Below, piece after piece: positions 17,158 through 25,832 of a stretch of DNA of 64,000 bases; positions within the stretch are counted from its first letter, which is position 1, and every line of letters starts with the position of its first letter. The position numbers and the translations under genes are program-made. The notes under the pieces were generated by a model, which was not told the DNA's origin, searched no databases, and worked only from the letters and a program-made list of their open reading frames with translations. Where the stretch lies: contig NZ_JACOOQ010000014.1 of assembly GCF_014287815.1 (NCBI RefSeq), forward strand, positions 1 through 64,000, given 5' to 3'. This stretch comes from Clostridium lentum (GTDB lineage Bacteria; Bacillota; Clostridia; Clostridiales; Clostridiaceae).

Positions 17158-18222
17158 TTAACTTAATGGTTTGTATTTATCAATATTTATTTCTTCAAAG
17201 GTGCTCATATTTTTATACACTGTCATGGCCATATCTAATAATGGCATTACCGCTACAGCACCTGTACCTTCTCCTAAACACATATTGCAATCTATAAATG
17301 GATTTAAATTCAATTCTTCCATAATTGCAATTGCAGCAGGTTCTTTTGATAAATGAGATGGTATGATATATCCTTTAACTTTTGGACAAATCTTCACAGC
17401 CACTAAAGCTGCCACTGCAGAAATAAATCCATCAATGACTATAGGAATATTTAATGCTGCTCCACCAATAAATACACCCACAAGTCCTGCAATATCAAGG
17501 CCTCCAACTTTACTTAAAACATCAATCGGATCTTCCTTTTCTGGATTATTAATTTCGATGGCTTTCTTTATTGAATTTATCTTCTTATCTAAACCACTTG
17601 ATGATAACCCTGCTCCTCTTCCTGTTACCTCTTCCACATTTCTATCTAAAAGAACAGCTGCAATTGCGCTGCTAGTAGTTGTATTACCAATACCCATTTC
17701 ACCGGTAGCAATTATTCCATATCCTTTATCCTTTAAATCTTTAACTATTTTAATACCGCATTCAACAGCTTCTATAGCCGTATATTTTGTCATTGCAGGC
17801 TCTTTAGTCATATTCTTAGTACCATACATCAACTTTTTTTCTATTAGACCATCAATATACATATCTCTTGCTATGCCTATATCAACAGGTATTACATCTA
17901 CATTTACACACTTTGCCATATTATTAACAGATGTCTCGCCCTTAACCATATTTGCAGCTACAATTGCTGTAACTTCCTGTCCTGTCTGTGTTACTCCTTC
18001 TTCAACTACCCCATTATCAGCACACATCACTACAACAGCTCGCTTTTTAAGATTTACATTGGGGTTCCTTGTTATTCCAGCTATCTTAATAACTACTTCT
18101 TCTAATAGACCTAAACCATTAAGCGGCTTTGCTATGTTATTCCAACGTTTTTCTGACACTTTCATAGCATCTATATCTAGTTCTTTAATTACTGATAACA
18201 TATCTTTTAAATAAACTGACAT
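17158..18222 (-). CDS. cobT: Nicotinate-nucleotide:dimethylbenzimidazole phosphoribosyltransferase (354 aa)
   Basis: Makes alpha-ribazole phosphate from dimethylbenzimidazole (or another base) and nicotinate mononucleotide. Typical motifs are KKRAVVVMCADNGVVEEGVTQ (about 60-80), GEMGIGNTTTSSA (about 174-186), GLDIAGLVG and the C-terminal CLGEGTGA region with the catalytic Glu. Length is standard. First gene of the cob operon, with AGGTGAGGTAGG ahead of the ATG. No cobalamin riboswitch fits in the 73-nt gap upstream, so B12 control at this leader is not evident. Confidence 0.95.
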   Translation of the reverse strand: MSVYLKDMLSVIKELDIDAMKVSEKRWNNIAKPLNGLGLLEEVVIKIAGITRNPNVNLKKRAVVVMCADNGVVEEGVTQTGQEVTAIVAANMVKGETSVNNMAKCVNVDVIPVDIGIARDMYIDGLIEKKLMYGTKNMTKEPAMTKYTAIEAVECGIKIVKDLKDKGYGIIATGEMGIGNTTTSSAIAAVLLDRNVEEVTGRGAGLSSSGLDKKINSIKKAIEINNPEKEDPIDVLSKVGGLDIAGLVGVFIGGAALNIPIVIDGFISAVAALVAVKICPKVKGYIIPSHLSKEPAAIAIMEELNLNPFIDCNMCLGEGTGAVAVMPLLDMAMTVYKNMSTFEEINIDKYKPLS

Positions 18223-18295
18223 CCTACCTCACCTTTTTATAATCATTACATTTATCTATGAAATTACTTGCAAAGGCAATATTGAAATAATAATG

Positions 18296-18709
18296 CTACT
18301 CAACTTGAGTTAATAATCTTTTCATTACATCCTTAACTTTAGGCATTCCTAACTCTTCTTGCGCTATGACAATAACTGCCTTTATATCATTATCCGATGA
18401 ATCCATTTTATATGCTGCAAACTTCATTATTACATCATCATCAAGGAATTCTTCTATTTCTACTGCAATTTCTTCTGTAAGAGCCATATACTCTTCAAAT
18501 AAAATGTCTTCATCTAATTCACTTAAATTAAATTCTTCACTTAACTCTTCATTTAACAAATCAATGTTCATACTTAAATTGAAAGCAACTATATCTTCTC
18601 TCTTAGAGCCTTTACTCATATCTTTTATTACTTTAAATTCAGTATTATCCTCAATTAATTTTTTCATATCCATGCTGTCTACAACTCTATTTCCAAATGC
18701 TATATACAT
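18296..18709 (-). CDS. Acidic conserved hypothetical protein (137 aa)
   Basis: I do not recognise a family. The product is strongly acidic (for example LLNEELSEEFNLSELDEDILFEEYMALTEE), helical, and lacks signal peptide, Cys motifs or membrane segments. AGGAGATAG precedes the ATG. It lies 23 nt after another small hypothetical gene (18733-19065), so the two are probably co-transcribed. It is followed 73 nt later by cobT without an obvious terminator, so read-through into the cob operon is possible. Confidence 0.7.
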   Translation of the reverse strand: MYIAFGNRVVDSMDMKKLIEDNTEFKVIKDMSKGSKREDIVAFNLSMNIDLLNEELSEEFNLSELDEDILFEEYMALTEEIAVEIEEFLDDDVIMKFAAYKMDSSDNDIKAVIVIAQEELGMPKVKDVMKRLLTQVE

Positions 18710-18732
18710 TAAACTATCTCCTATATTTTTTA

Positions 18733-19065
18733 TTATTTCATTGTTATATTGTTTGTCTTTGGGAATAATCCTTCAAAGAATTTATCAAATCCATCATCAC
18801 ATAATTCAATATTCTCATTATCATTTACATAGAAATTATTCATAGTTCCTACTATTAAATCAAATTTCTTTAAATTGCTTTCTTCTAATAATACATTATA
18901 TAAATATGCTAAATGATTTTGCATATAAACTTGCATTTCTTTTACTTCTTCATCAGTAAGCTTTCCTTCTTCTTGTAATTTCTTTACTGGTCCATTTTTA
19001 AATATAAAATATGTACTTGCTTTAGTAATATTTTTTATATATTCTTGTAAAATTTTTCCTTCCAT
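18733..19065 (-). CDS. Conserved hypothetical protein (110 aa)
   Basis: Small helical protein (MEGKILQEYIKNITKASTYFIFKNGPVKKLQEEGKLTDEEVKEMQVYMQ in outline) with no recognised motif, signal or membrane helix. The GAGGTG site before the ATG is good. First gene of a probable two-gene unit with the acidic protein downstream, and divergent from the LD-carboxypeptidase gene. The pairing suggests the two proteins work together, but no function can be inferred. Confidence 0.7.
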   Translation of the reverse strand: MEGKILQEYIKNITKASTYFIFKNGPVKKLQEEGKLTDEEVKEMQVYMQNHLAYLYNVLLEESNLKKFDLIVGTMNNFYVNDNENIELCDDGFDKFFEGLFPKTNNITMK

Positions 19066-19223
19066 TATTACAACACCTCATACACTTAATTTTTCACTCA
19101 TACAGTATATCATATTTACATAACTAATATCAAAATATGGTGATTTTTAATAATATTATCTATAAATTTAGCAAATCTATGCTTATAATATAATAAATAA
19201 GTATAAATAAAGGAGATGTTTAT

Positions 19224-20096
19224 TTGAATTCATTATTAAAAACTAATGACTATATTGGACTTGTAGCTAATTCTAATGGTATTGATATAGCAAATAAAGA
19301 TAAAATCGATACTTTAATAGCATGTCTTAAAGAGCTTGGATTAAATCCCCTTCTTTCATCTATATTTTATAAAAAGCAAGGACCATTTAATGGTACTGGG
19401 CAGGAAAGAGCTGATGTACTCAATACATATTTTAATGACCCTAACATCAAGGCTATCTTTGACCTTTCTGGTGGAGATCTTTCTAATGAAACACTAGATT
19501 ACATCGATTTTCAAACTATATCAGATAATCCTAAGCCTTTTTTTGGCTATAGTGATTTATCAACACTATTAAATGCCATAAATACTAAATCTCATATAGC
19601 TACTTATCATTATCAATTAAGACACCTTATAGGTAGAAACTCTCTTGAACAAAAAGAATACTTTTTAAATAGCTTTATGAAGTCTAATATGCCTAAATTT
19701 AAATATGAATTTATTCGCGGTTCACAAATGGAAGGTATTGTTATTGGAGGTAATATACGTTGTTTCCTTAAGCTTATGGGCACCAAATATCAACCTGACT
19801 TTAATAATAAAATCTTATTCCTTGAAAGTTTAAGTGGAGATTGTGCAAAGATGGCAACATTTCTTAGACAATATAAGCAAATAGGTGCCTTTGATAATCT
19901 TAATGGAATCATACTTGGAACCTTCACTGAAATGGAAAAAGAAAAATATAAACCTACCATTGAAGAAATGATTATTTCTTTAGTAGATTCCTCTATTCCT
20001 ATAGCTAAATCTTTGGAACTAGGCCATGGTGAAGATTGTAAATGTATTATAATTGGCAATCATTATTCATTAAAAAAACAAAAACTGGAAGTTTAA
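19224..20096 (+). CDS. LD-carboxypeptidase family S66, MccF-like (290 aa)
   Basis: Serine peptidase of family S66, which cleaves L,D bonds in recycled muropeptides or, in MccF, detoxifies microcin C. Visible motifs are DLSGGDLSNETLDYIDF, the nucleophile elbow FGYSDLSTLLNAI (about residues 108-120), the Glu region in LSGDCAKMATFLRQ and the catalytic His in LELGHGEDCKC near the end. There is no signal peptide, so it is cytoplasmic. The start is TTG with AGGAGATG upstream. Its stop codon overlaps the stop of the convergent M28 gene inside a terminator loop. Confidence 0.88.
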   Translation: MNSLLKTNDYIGLVANSNGIDIANKDKIDTLIACLKELGLNPLLSSIFYKKQGPFNGTGQERADVLNTYFNDPNIKAIFDLSGGDLSNETLDYIDFQTISDNPKPFFGYSDLSTLLNAINTKSHIATYHYQLRHLIGRNSLEQKEYFLNSFMKSNMPKFKYEFIRGSQMEGIVIGGNIRCFLKLMGTKYQPDFNNKILFLESLSGDCAKMATFLRQYKQIGAFDNLNGIILGTFTEMEKEKYKPTIEEMIISLVDSSIPIAKSLELGHGEDCKCIIIGNHYSLKKQKLEV

Positions 20097-20108
20097 TTTC
20101 CAGTTTTT
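20080..20108. terminator. Bidirectional terminator holding both stop codons in its loop
   Basis: 11-bp perfect stem AAAAACTGGAA / TTCCAGTTTTT (20080-20090, 20098-20108). The 7-nt loop contains TTAA, whose two strands supply the TAA stops of the plus-strand LD-carboxypeptidase (20094-20096) and the minus-strand M28 gene (20093-20095). T-runs lie on both sides. Confidence 0.9.
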
Positions 20109-21052
20109 ATTTCATTCATATCATAAAAATTTTCAGATATAAACTTAAATAGTACTTCACTTAATTTTTCCAAATCACTATAATCTATGTTATCAAGATT
20201 ATCATTATTAGTATGAACAATATCTATTATATTATCATCACCAAGTACAAGTGATGGGTATCCATACATTCTAAATATTTGATGATCACTGGTTCCTCTG
20301 AGAACACCATTTTTAGTTGCATAAATATTATCATTATATGCAACTCCTTCTTCATTAAACAGTTCTCTCATAGCACTATATAATTTCTCAGATTTTACAT
20401 CATTATTTCCCATTGCTAATTCCATACAATTTTTTGCACCAACACAATCAATATTTATATTATAGCATTTGTTATATTTCTTATTATATTTTTTCATAAA
20501 TTCATTACTTCCATTTAAACCTGTTTCTTCAGCATTATAGGCAACAATTACAATATCATCTTTAAAAACTTTTTTCTTGGCTTCTACATTTAGTTTTCTA
20601 GCAGTTTCTAAAATTACGCTTATACCTGACGCATTATCAATAGCTCCCATTAATTTCTGTCCATTATCACCTACAATATGATCAAAATGTGCTGTTAAAA
20701 ATACAGCATTTTCTCCTTCAGTTCCTTTTATAACACCTACCACATTATTAATAGCGAAATTCTCCTTACCTCGATATCTCAATCCTGTTTCATTATAAAA
20801 GCTTTTTCCATCAAATATATCCAATTCTATTTCTGTAAAATAATCTTTTATATACTCAGCAGCCTTTATATTTTCATCTGTTGCTACTACTCTACCTCTA
20901 TATTCATCTGAGCATAATGTTTCCATTATCTTTTGAACATTTTCTGTACTTTCAACTTCATACTGTTCTTTATTAATTAATGCCTCAGCACCAATATTAC
21001 TTAATATAAATATTAGCACTGATAGTAAAACTTTAATTACTATTTTTTTCAT
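20093..21052 (-). CDS. M28-family metallopeptidase, secreted or membrane-anchored (319 aa)
   Basis: Zinc aminopeptidase-like hydrolase. A signal peptide or anchor lies at residues 1-25 (KKIVIKVLLSVLIFILSNIGAEA). Metal ligands fit M28: AHFDH (about 121-125), GAIDNASG (about 136-143), NAEETGLNGS with the general-base Glu pair, an Asp in NIDCVGAKN and a late His in DHQIFRMYG/DIVHTNND. It most likely acts outside the membrane on peptides. Monocistronic, convergent with the LD-carboxypeptidase. The ribosome site AAAGGGAAAG is moderate. Confidence 0.88.
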   Translation of the reverse strand: MKKIVIKVLLSVLIFILSNIGAEALINKEQYEVESTENVQKIMETLCSDEYRGRVVATDENIKAAEYIKDYFTEIELDIFDGKSFYNETGLRYRGKENFAINNVVGVIKGTEGENAVFLTAHFDHIVGDNGQKLMGAIDNASGISVILETARKLNVEAKKKVFKDDIVIVAYNAEETGLNGSNEFMKKYNKKYNKCYNINIDCVGAKNCMELAMGNNDVKSEKLYSAMRELFNEEGVAYNDNIYATKNGVLRGTSDHQIFRMYGYPSLVLGDDNIIDIVHTNNDNLDNIDYSDLEKLSEVLFKFISENFYDMNEIKTGN

Positions 21053-21086
21053 TTATCAACTTTCCCTTTACAATAAATATAAAATT

Positions 21087-21123
21087 TTAAATGACATAAA
21101 ACTTTTAATTCTATGTCATTTAA
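21087..21123 (-). terminator. Terminator of the 83-aa protein gene
   Basis: 12-bp perfect stem TTAAATGACATA / TATGTCATTTAA with a 13-nt loop, just after the stop; minus-strand tail AAATTTTATATTT. Confidence 0.7.
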
Positions 21124-21130
21124 CCTTCAA

Positions 21131-21382
21131 CTACCTTCTTAATAAATATACTCCTAGAGCACCTAATGCCATTCCAACTCCTAAATACATTAAGGGTTTG
21201 GAATCAAATTGCATCATATTTCTAATATTAAATCCTTCATCTTCCTGCTCATCATTTTCATAATCATAATTATCATCACAGCAAAATATACACTCTTTCT
21301 TATCATGAATTTTCGGTCTTTTCACTCTTCTCATAATTGCATTTAATTCTTTTTCGAGATTTATTCCTGTACTTAAATTCAT
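21131..21382 (-). CDS. Small membrane protein with Cys pair and C-terminal helix (83 aa)
   Basis: No family recognised. Residues 1-30 are basic, CIFCCDD (about 31-37) could bind metal, an Asp/Glu-rich patch follows, and a single hydrophobic helix (PLMYLGVGMALGALGVYLL, about 62-80) ends in RR. It looks like a tail-anchored protein. AGGTGATAATTA precedes the ATG. Monocistronic, with its own terminator. Confidence 0.65.
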   Translation of the reverse strand: MNLSTGINLEKELNAIMRRVKRPKIHDKKECIFCCDDNYDYENDEQEDEGFNIRNMMQFDSKPLMYLGVGMALGALGVYLLRR

Positions 21383-21480
21383 TAATTATCACCTCAAAGT
21401 TATTATAAACATTTTATTTAAGTATTACTCTCCATATCTTATTCTATTTAATATATTTTTTTATTTTTCTTAAATTTAAT

Positions 21481-21709
21481 TGTTACACTAATTTTTTTTA
21501 TTGCTTATTCTCATTTACGAGTATTTTATTTAAGACTTTATATGGTATAAATTTTTAAATCATATCTGCTTTTTCATATTAAGTCTAATGCAATATATGA
21601 TTATAAGAATGAGTAACAACTAGTATATATTTACCTCTTCATAAAAATCTAACAGTTACTTTTTATTATTACTTATACTTATTTACGAGTATTTTACTTA
21701 AGTTTATAT
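21481..21709. repeat. Imperfect 55-63 bp direct repeat in an intergenic region
   Basis: Copies at about 21481-21543 and 21654-21709 share GTTAC, a T/A-rich block and an exact 16-nt core ATTTACGAGTATTTTA (21513-21528 and 21681-21696), then TTAAG and TTTATAT. They lie 168 bp apart in the 375-bp gap upstream of the 83-aa gene. No gene is seen in the gap. Confidence 0.6.
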
Positions 21710-21717
21710 AAAAAATA

Positions 21718-21751
21718 TTAATACCCTCTTCATAATAGAAGAGGGTATTAA
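21718..21751 (-). terminator. Terminator of mgsA
   Basis: 14-bp perfect stem TTAATACCCTCTTC / GAAGAGGGTATTAA with a 6-nt loop; minus-strand tail TATTTTTTATA, a few bases after the mgsA stop. Confidence 0.9.
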
Positions 21752-21757
21752 TATTTT

Positions 21758-22129
21758 TTATAATTTTATGTTAATTGCATCTAATAAAAGCTGAGCTGAT
21801 TCCACATTAGTTGCTAGTGGTACCTTATATACATCACATAACCTTAAAAGTGCCATAATGTCAGGTTCATGTGGCTGTGATGTTAGAGGATCTCTTAAAA
21901 AAATTATCATGTCTACATTGTGATCTGCCACTAAAGCACCTATTTGTTGATCTCCTCCTAAAGGTCCACTCTTATATCTATAAATTTGTAAATTTGTATT
22001 TTCCATTACTCTAAGACCAGTTGTTCCTGTAGAAACCAATTCAACTTTCTTTAAAATACTTTCATTCTTTTTTGCAAATTGAATCATTTCTTCTTTTTTC
22101 TTATCATGTGCTATTAAAGCTATTCTCAT
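21758..22129 (-). CDS. mgsA: Methylglyoxal synthase (123 aa)
   Basis: Converts dihydroxyacetone phosphate to methylglyoxal and phosphate, a glycolytic bypass under phosphate limitation. Motifs are [13 protein letters not shown] at the start, [21 protein letters not shown] (phosphate binding, catalytic Asp) and [15 protein letters not shown], all diagnostic. An in-frame ATG at 22144 precedes the GGAGGATG ribosome site, so the ATG at 22129 is the proper start, giving the usual length. Likely co-transcribed with the upstream TPR gene (gap about 40 nt). Confidence 0.96.
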   Translation of the reverse strand: MRIALIAHDKKKEEMIQFAKKNESILKKVELVSTGTTGLRVMENTNLQIYRYKSGPLGGDQQIGALVADHNVDMIIFLRDPLTSQPHEPDIMALLRLCDVYKVPLATNVESAQLLLDAINIKL

Positions 22130-22170
22130 TTTCTCATCCTCCATATTCCCTATTTACCTATATACTATCA

Positions 22171-22947
22171 TTATTTGCTATTTAATTCATCTATTATTTT
22201 TTTTACATCTTTATATCTAGGATCATATTGATAAACTATATTGAAATATTCATAAGCATCTTCCTTATGTCCCATAATCTTAAAACATCTTGCTAAATTA
22301 TAATAAACATCAACACTGCCTTCATCTAAATCTATCGCTCTTTCATAATTTTCTAAAGCTTTTTCATAATTCTTATTAGCCATATGATATTCTGCTATAC
22401 CAATATATACACTACCTATATTTGCATCTAATTTTAGAGCATCTTCAAAATCTGTCATTGCCTCACTAGATTTATGTAAATATTTAAGCTTAATCCAACC
22501 TACATTTGCCTTTATATGTGCTGCATCTGAACTACTTAATGTATTTGAACTAAGCACTTTTTCTGCTCTTGCTATCCCTTCTTCATATCTTCCAAGTTTA
22601 ATATCTATATCTGTAAGATATGCTACTACAAAAAAACTATTAGGATTACTATCTAATATTTCTATAAAGACTTTCTTACTTTCTTCATATCTTTCTAAAT
22701 AAAATAAAGCTTCACCTTTTAAGCTTTTAGCATAATTAACATTAATAATATTCTTTTCTAGAGCCTCATTTATTTCTTCTACTGCTCCCTCATAATCCTC
22801 TAATGCCATTAAAGCATCAGCTACATAAACATGTATTTCTGGATTTTTACTATTTTCTAATTCTTCCATGGCATAAGCAAGAGCTGTTGCTGCATCTTCC
22901 TCTAATCTTTCTGCGTATCCCCATAAAAATTCTTCTCTTATTTTCAT
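22171..22947 (-). CDS. TPR-repeat protein (258 aa)
   Basis: About six tetratricopeptide repeats cover the protein (for example SVYIGIAEYHMANKNYEKALENYERAIDLDEGSVDVYYNLARCFKIMGHKEDAYEYF in outline). There is no signal, membrane helix or enzyme domain. The site AGGAGGAA is strong. It lies just upstream of mgsA and downstream of a DMT exporter, in the same direction. It may be an assembly scaffold, but partner proteins are unknown. Confidence 0.8.
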   Translation of the reverse strand: MKIREEFLWGYAERLEEDAATALAYAMEELENSKNPEIHVYVADALMALEDYEGAVEEINEALEKNIINVNYAKSLKGEALFYLERYEESKKVFIEILDSNPNSFFVVAYLTDIDIKLGRYEEGIARAEKVLSSNTLSSSDAAHIKANVGWIKLKYLHKSSEAMTDFEDALKLDANIGSVYIGIAEYHMANKNYEKALENYERAIDLDEGSVDVYYNLARCFKIMGHKEDAYEYFNIVYQYDPRYKDVKKIIDELNSK

Positions 22948-22999
22948 TTATAAATTCCTCCTAATTAATCGAAGTGATTAAACTTCATAACTATTTCTC

Positions 23000-23872
23000 C
23001 TATGCTCTTTTTTTATCTAATTTTCTATTATATAAATACATATATAATGACGCTCCAAAAATTACTACGTATCCTATTATACTCATATAATCTGGTAATA
23101 CTCCAAAGATTACAAAGCTAATTATAGCTGAGAAAATTATATTGGAATAATCAAAAATTGAAATTTCTTTTGATGGTGCATATTTATATGCTAAAGTAAT
23201 TCCAAATTGCCCTACAGTAGCAAATATTCCAGCAAATATCAAGTACATAAACTGCATAATTCCCATAGGTTTATATACAGCTATCATAAATGGTGCTATT
23301 ACTATTAAAGAAAAGGTTGAAAAATAGAATACAATAGTATAATGCTTTTCCTTTCCTCCCAAAAATCTTAAACATGTGTAGGCTGCCGCTGCACATATTG
23401 CTCCTAATACTCCCACCATCGCTGGAACTACTGCCATATTAAATTCTGGCCTAATGATAAATAAAGCTCCTATAAAGGCAATTATTATGGAAATCAACTG
23501 TCTTGAATTTATTTTTTCCTTTAAGAATAATGCTGAAAAAATAATAACAAGAAATGGGCTTAACTTATTAAGCATATTTGCATCTGATAAGACAAGATTA
23601 TCAATAGCATAAAAATTAAATATTATACCTAAAGTTCCAAAAGCTGATCTTGTTATTAATATCTTCTGGTTCTCTCTTTTACCAAAGAAACTCTGCTTAT
23701 GTTTGATAATAAAAAACATTGCTACAAAACAAGAAACCAGATTTCTAAAAAATGTTTTCTGAAATGATGGTAAATCACCTGCTAATTTTACAAAGGCAGA
23801 CATCATAGCAAATCCAAAGGCAGAAATTATAATTAAAATTATTCCTTTGCTTCTATTTCCTATCTTATCCAT
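23000..23872 (-). CDS. DMT-superfamily transporter, EamA type (290 aa)
   Basis: Ten predicted membrane helices in two EamA repeats of about 140 residues each. The N-terminal SAFGFAMMSAFVKLAGDLPSFQKTFFRNL and the later LFLKEKINSRQLISIIIAFIGALFIIRPEF are typical of drug/metabolite transporters that export amino acids or metabolites. The C-terminus is basic (YNRKLDKKRA), consistent with a cytoplasmic end. AAGGAGAA precedes the ATG. Substrate unknown. Confidence 0.88.
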   Translation of the reverse strand: MDKIGNRSKGIILIIISAFGFAMMSAFVKLAGDLPSFQKTFFRNLVSCFVAMFFIIKHKQSFFGKRENQKILITRSAFGTLGIIFNFYAIDNLVLSDANMLNKLSPFLVIIFSALFLKEKINSRQLISIIIAFIGALFIIRPEFNMAVVPAMVGVLGAICAAAAYTCLRFLGGKEKHYTIVFYFSTFSLIVIAPFMIAVYKPMGIMQFMYLIFAGIFATVGQFGITLAYKYAPSKEISIFDYSNIIFSAIISFVIFGVLPDYMSIIGYVVIFGASLYMYLYNRKLDKKRA

Positions 23873-23950
23873 ATTGTATATTCTCCTTATAAATTTTTTA
23901 ATATAATTTAGAATAACATAATTAATTTATAAATTCTACTTAAAAGCTAT

Positions 23951-24067
23951 CTATATGCCCTTATCACATTTCTTATCACTATAATATTTCCTTAATCCTT
24001 CAAAAGTTGCTTTTTTTCCTGAAATTATACACTTTTCAACATACTCTTTCAATACATAAATACTCAT
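23951..24067 (-). CDS. Possible 38-aa small protein
   Basis: A minus-strand frame starts at ATG 24067 with an excellent GAGGTGAT site 4 nt upstream and encodes MSIYVLKEYVEKCIISGKKA followed by TFEGLRKYYSDKKCDKGI. It is basic and helical with two Cys. No family is recognised. It occupies much of the 308-nt gap between the DMT transporter and the membrane protein at 24181; nothing else was seen there except the terminator. Confidence 0.45.
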   Translation of the reverse strand: MSIYVLKEYVEKCIISGKKATFEGLRKYYSDKKCDKGI

Positions 24068-24132
24068 TTAAATCACCTCTGAATTTATTTATATTCATAT
24101 ATATGTATCTATAATTATGTAAATGACAAAAA

Positions 24133-24170
24133 AAAGAAATCAGCAAAAATTAATTTTTACTGATTTCTTT
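24133..24170 (-). terminator. Terminator of the DUF2232-like gene
   Basis: Stem AAAGAAATCAG / CTGATTTCTTT with further A/T pairing inside; minus-strand tail TTTTTGTCATTT. Confidence 0.8.
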
Positions 24171-24180
24171 ATTTAAGATA

Positions 24181-25161
24181 TTAAACCGATTCTAAAATTT
24201 TAATCTGCCTCTGTCTCAAACCTATTTTCTTATTAATTATCCATGAGAAAGCAACAAGTAATAAAAACGTAATTCTAAAGTTTGTTAATAAGGAGAATAC
24301 TGAGAATATTAATGATAATTTATATAATGCCTTTGACTTATTTCTTATTATTATATACTTCATAACAAATGAAAGTGAATCTTTTATAATGAAGTAAAAG
24401 AATATTACTTCTACTGACATAATAACTACTCTTAAATAATCCATTGTTATTTCTATATTATAAGCTTTAATAAATTCTACTATGGCTACATATACTATAG
24501 AAAATCTATACGCTTCTTTACTACAACATAAAAATGCACCATATTTATTAAATTGCTTTATTATGTTAAATTTTCTTTTAGTATTTTTATCTAATATCCT
24601 TAGTTTATTTCCTAAAAACATAGCTCCTAAATAGACCGCAATCACTGTTCCTACTGGTATGGTTGCAATACTTAAATAAATAACCAATGATGAATAATAC
24701 TCTGGTAATATTATATTAGGATTATATGTACTTACTGCCATTATTACAGTTTGTAGAATTTCTTCTGAATCTTTAATGAGACTGTACCCTGTAAGTGTTG
24801 AAAAATATATATCCACAAATATTATTATAAAAGTGGCAAGTACTGATGACAATAATAAATCATCAAAAATACTGCTATCCTTACTAATAAATAATGTACA
24901 TATAAATCCAATTATCATACCTTGTGCCATCCAAACTGCTGCTATAACATTACCTAATACAAAAAAAACAATTGTCAATGAAGTAATGCTCATAAATAAT
25001 GCTTGCTTTCTGTCAAGCTTAAAAAATACAATACAAATATATATAGGTACTATTACGTCTAGAAATAAGGTATATGCAATACCCGTACTAATGGCTATTA
25101 CACTTAACAAAATAAATATAGCTGAGAAAACAGCTGAATAAGTAATATTTTTTGTATTCAT
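24181..25161 (-). CDS. Multi-pass membrane protein, DUF2232/YybS-like (326 aa)
   Basis: About eight hydrophobic helices, with an N-terminal NTKNITYSAVFSAIFILLSVIAIS segment and a core (LDVIVPIYICIVFFKLDRKQALFMSI) like DUF2232/YybS proteins. That family resembles ECF-type S components and appears near sporulation or ribosomal genes in Firmicutes. Here it follows a TetR regulator by 20 nt in the same direction, so it is probably the regulated target. The C-terminal end is basic. No substrate can be proposed. Confidence 0.65.
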   Translation of the reverse strand: MNTKNITYSAVFSAIFILLSVIAISTGIAYTLFLDVIVPIYICIVFFKLDRKQALFMSITSLTIVFFVLGNVIAAVWMAQGMIIGFICTLFISKDSSIFDDLLLSSVLATFIIIFVDIYFSTLTGYSLIKDSEEILQTVIMAVSTYNPNIILPEYYSSLVIYLSIATIPVGTVIAVYLGAMFLGNKLRILDKNTKRKFNIIKQFNKYGAFLCCSKEAYRFSIVYVAIVEFIKAYNIEITMDYLRVVIMSVEVIFFYFIIKDSLSFVMKYIIIRNKSKALYKLSLIFSVFSLLTNFRITFLLLVAFSWIINKKIGLRQRQIKILESV

Positions 25162-25181
25162 AAATATTATCTCTTTCTTAA

Positions 25182-25760
25182 TTATACTCTTTTATCAATA
25201 TTATCTATTGCAAAATTAACATATTCCATAAATCTATCTACTATATGTTTTTCTGAATATTGATCATCATATAAAATTTCATATAGAGCTGAAGAAAATA
25301 ATATTCCTACAAAGCAACATCCCATAACCTCCAATGCTTCTTTATCTGCTTTTCCCTTAGTTATATCATTTATTCTATTGGAATTTATATTTACAAGTCT
25401 TCTAAGTTCTTGTCTCACTTCTTGATGCCTATTCTTATCTCCCCATATTTGACTCATTATTACTCTAAACAATTCTTTATTTTTATAAACATATCTTAAC
25501 TGTACTTTAGCTGATATTTTTAACTTTTCAAGAGGATCACTAATTTCCTTTATGGCGTCAAGCACTTCACTCTTAATTACTTTCATTCCTTCATCTATGA
25601 CAAATTTAAAAATTTCCTCTTTACCCTTAAAATTATAATATAATGTTCCTTTTGCTACTCCTGCTTCTGAAGCTATTTCATCCACTGTGGCACTATCATA
25701 TCCCTCTATAGAAAACACCTTTATTGCTGCATTAAATATTGCCTTTTTTGTTTTATTCAT
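25182..25760 (-). CDS. TetR/AcrR-family regulator (192 aa)
   Basis: N-terminal HTH: KKAIFNAAIKVFSIEGYDSATVDEIASEAGVAKGTLYYNFKGKEEIF is a textbook TetR DNA-binding domain (about residues 3-50), followed by a helical ligand/dimer domain. The ATG at 25760 is preceded by GGGAGGAAGAA; the ATG at 25781 lies upstream of that site and is not used. Co-transcribed with the membrane protein gene downstream, which it may control. Inducer unknown. Confidence 0.9.
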   Translation of the reverse strand: MNKTKKAIFNAAIKVFSIEGYDSATVDEIASEAGVAKGTLYYNFKGKEEIFKFVIDEGMKVIKSEVLDAIKEISDPLEKLKISAKVQLRYVYKNKELFRVIMSQIWGDKNRHQEVRQELRRLVNINSNRINDITKGKADKEALEVMGCCFVGILFSSALYEILYDDQYSEKHIVDRFMEYVNFAIDNIDKRV

Positions 25761-25832
25761 TTCTTCCTCCCTTTTCTCCATACGCTTTCTTTAAATATCT
25801 TCATAAATAGCAGCGACAAACTATTGCTACTA

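Noticed and set aside
17363..18214. 283-codon open frame on the plus strand opposite cobT
   Set aside because: It lies wholly within cobT on the other strand, has biased Ile/Ser/Thr/Pro composition typical of an antisense shadow, and has no ribosome site.
18223..18295. Cobalamin riboswitch upstream of cobT
   Set aside because: The gap is only 73 nt and lacks the B12-box, so no such element fits.
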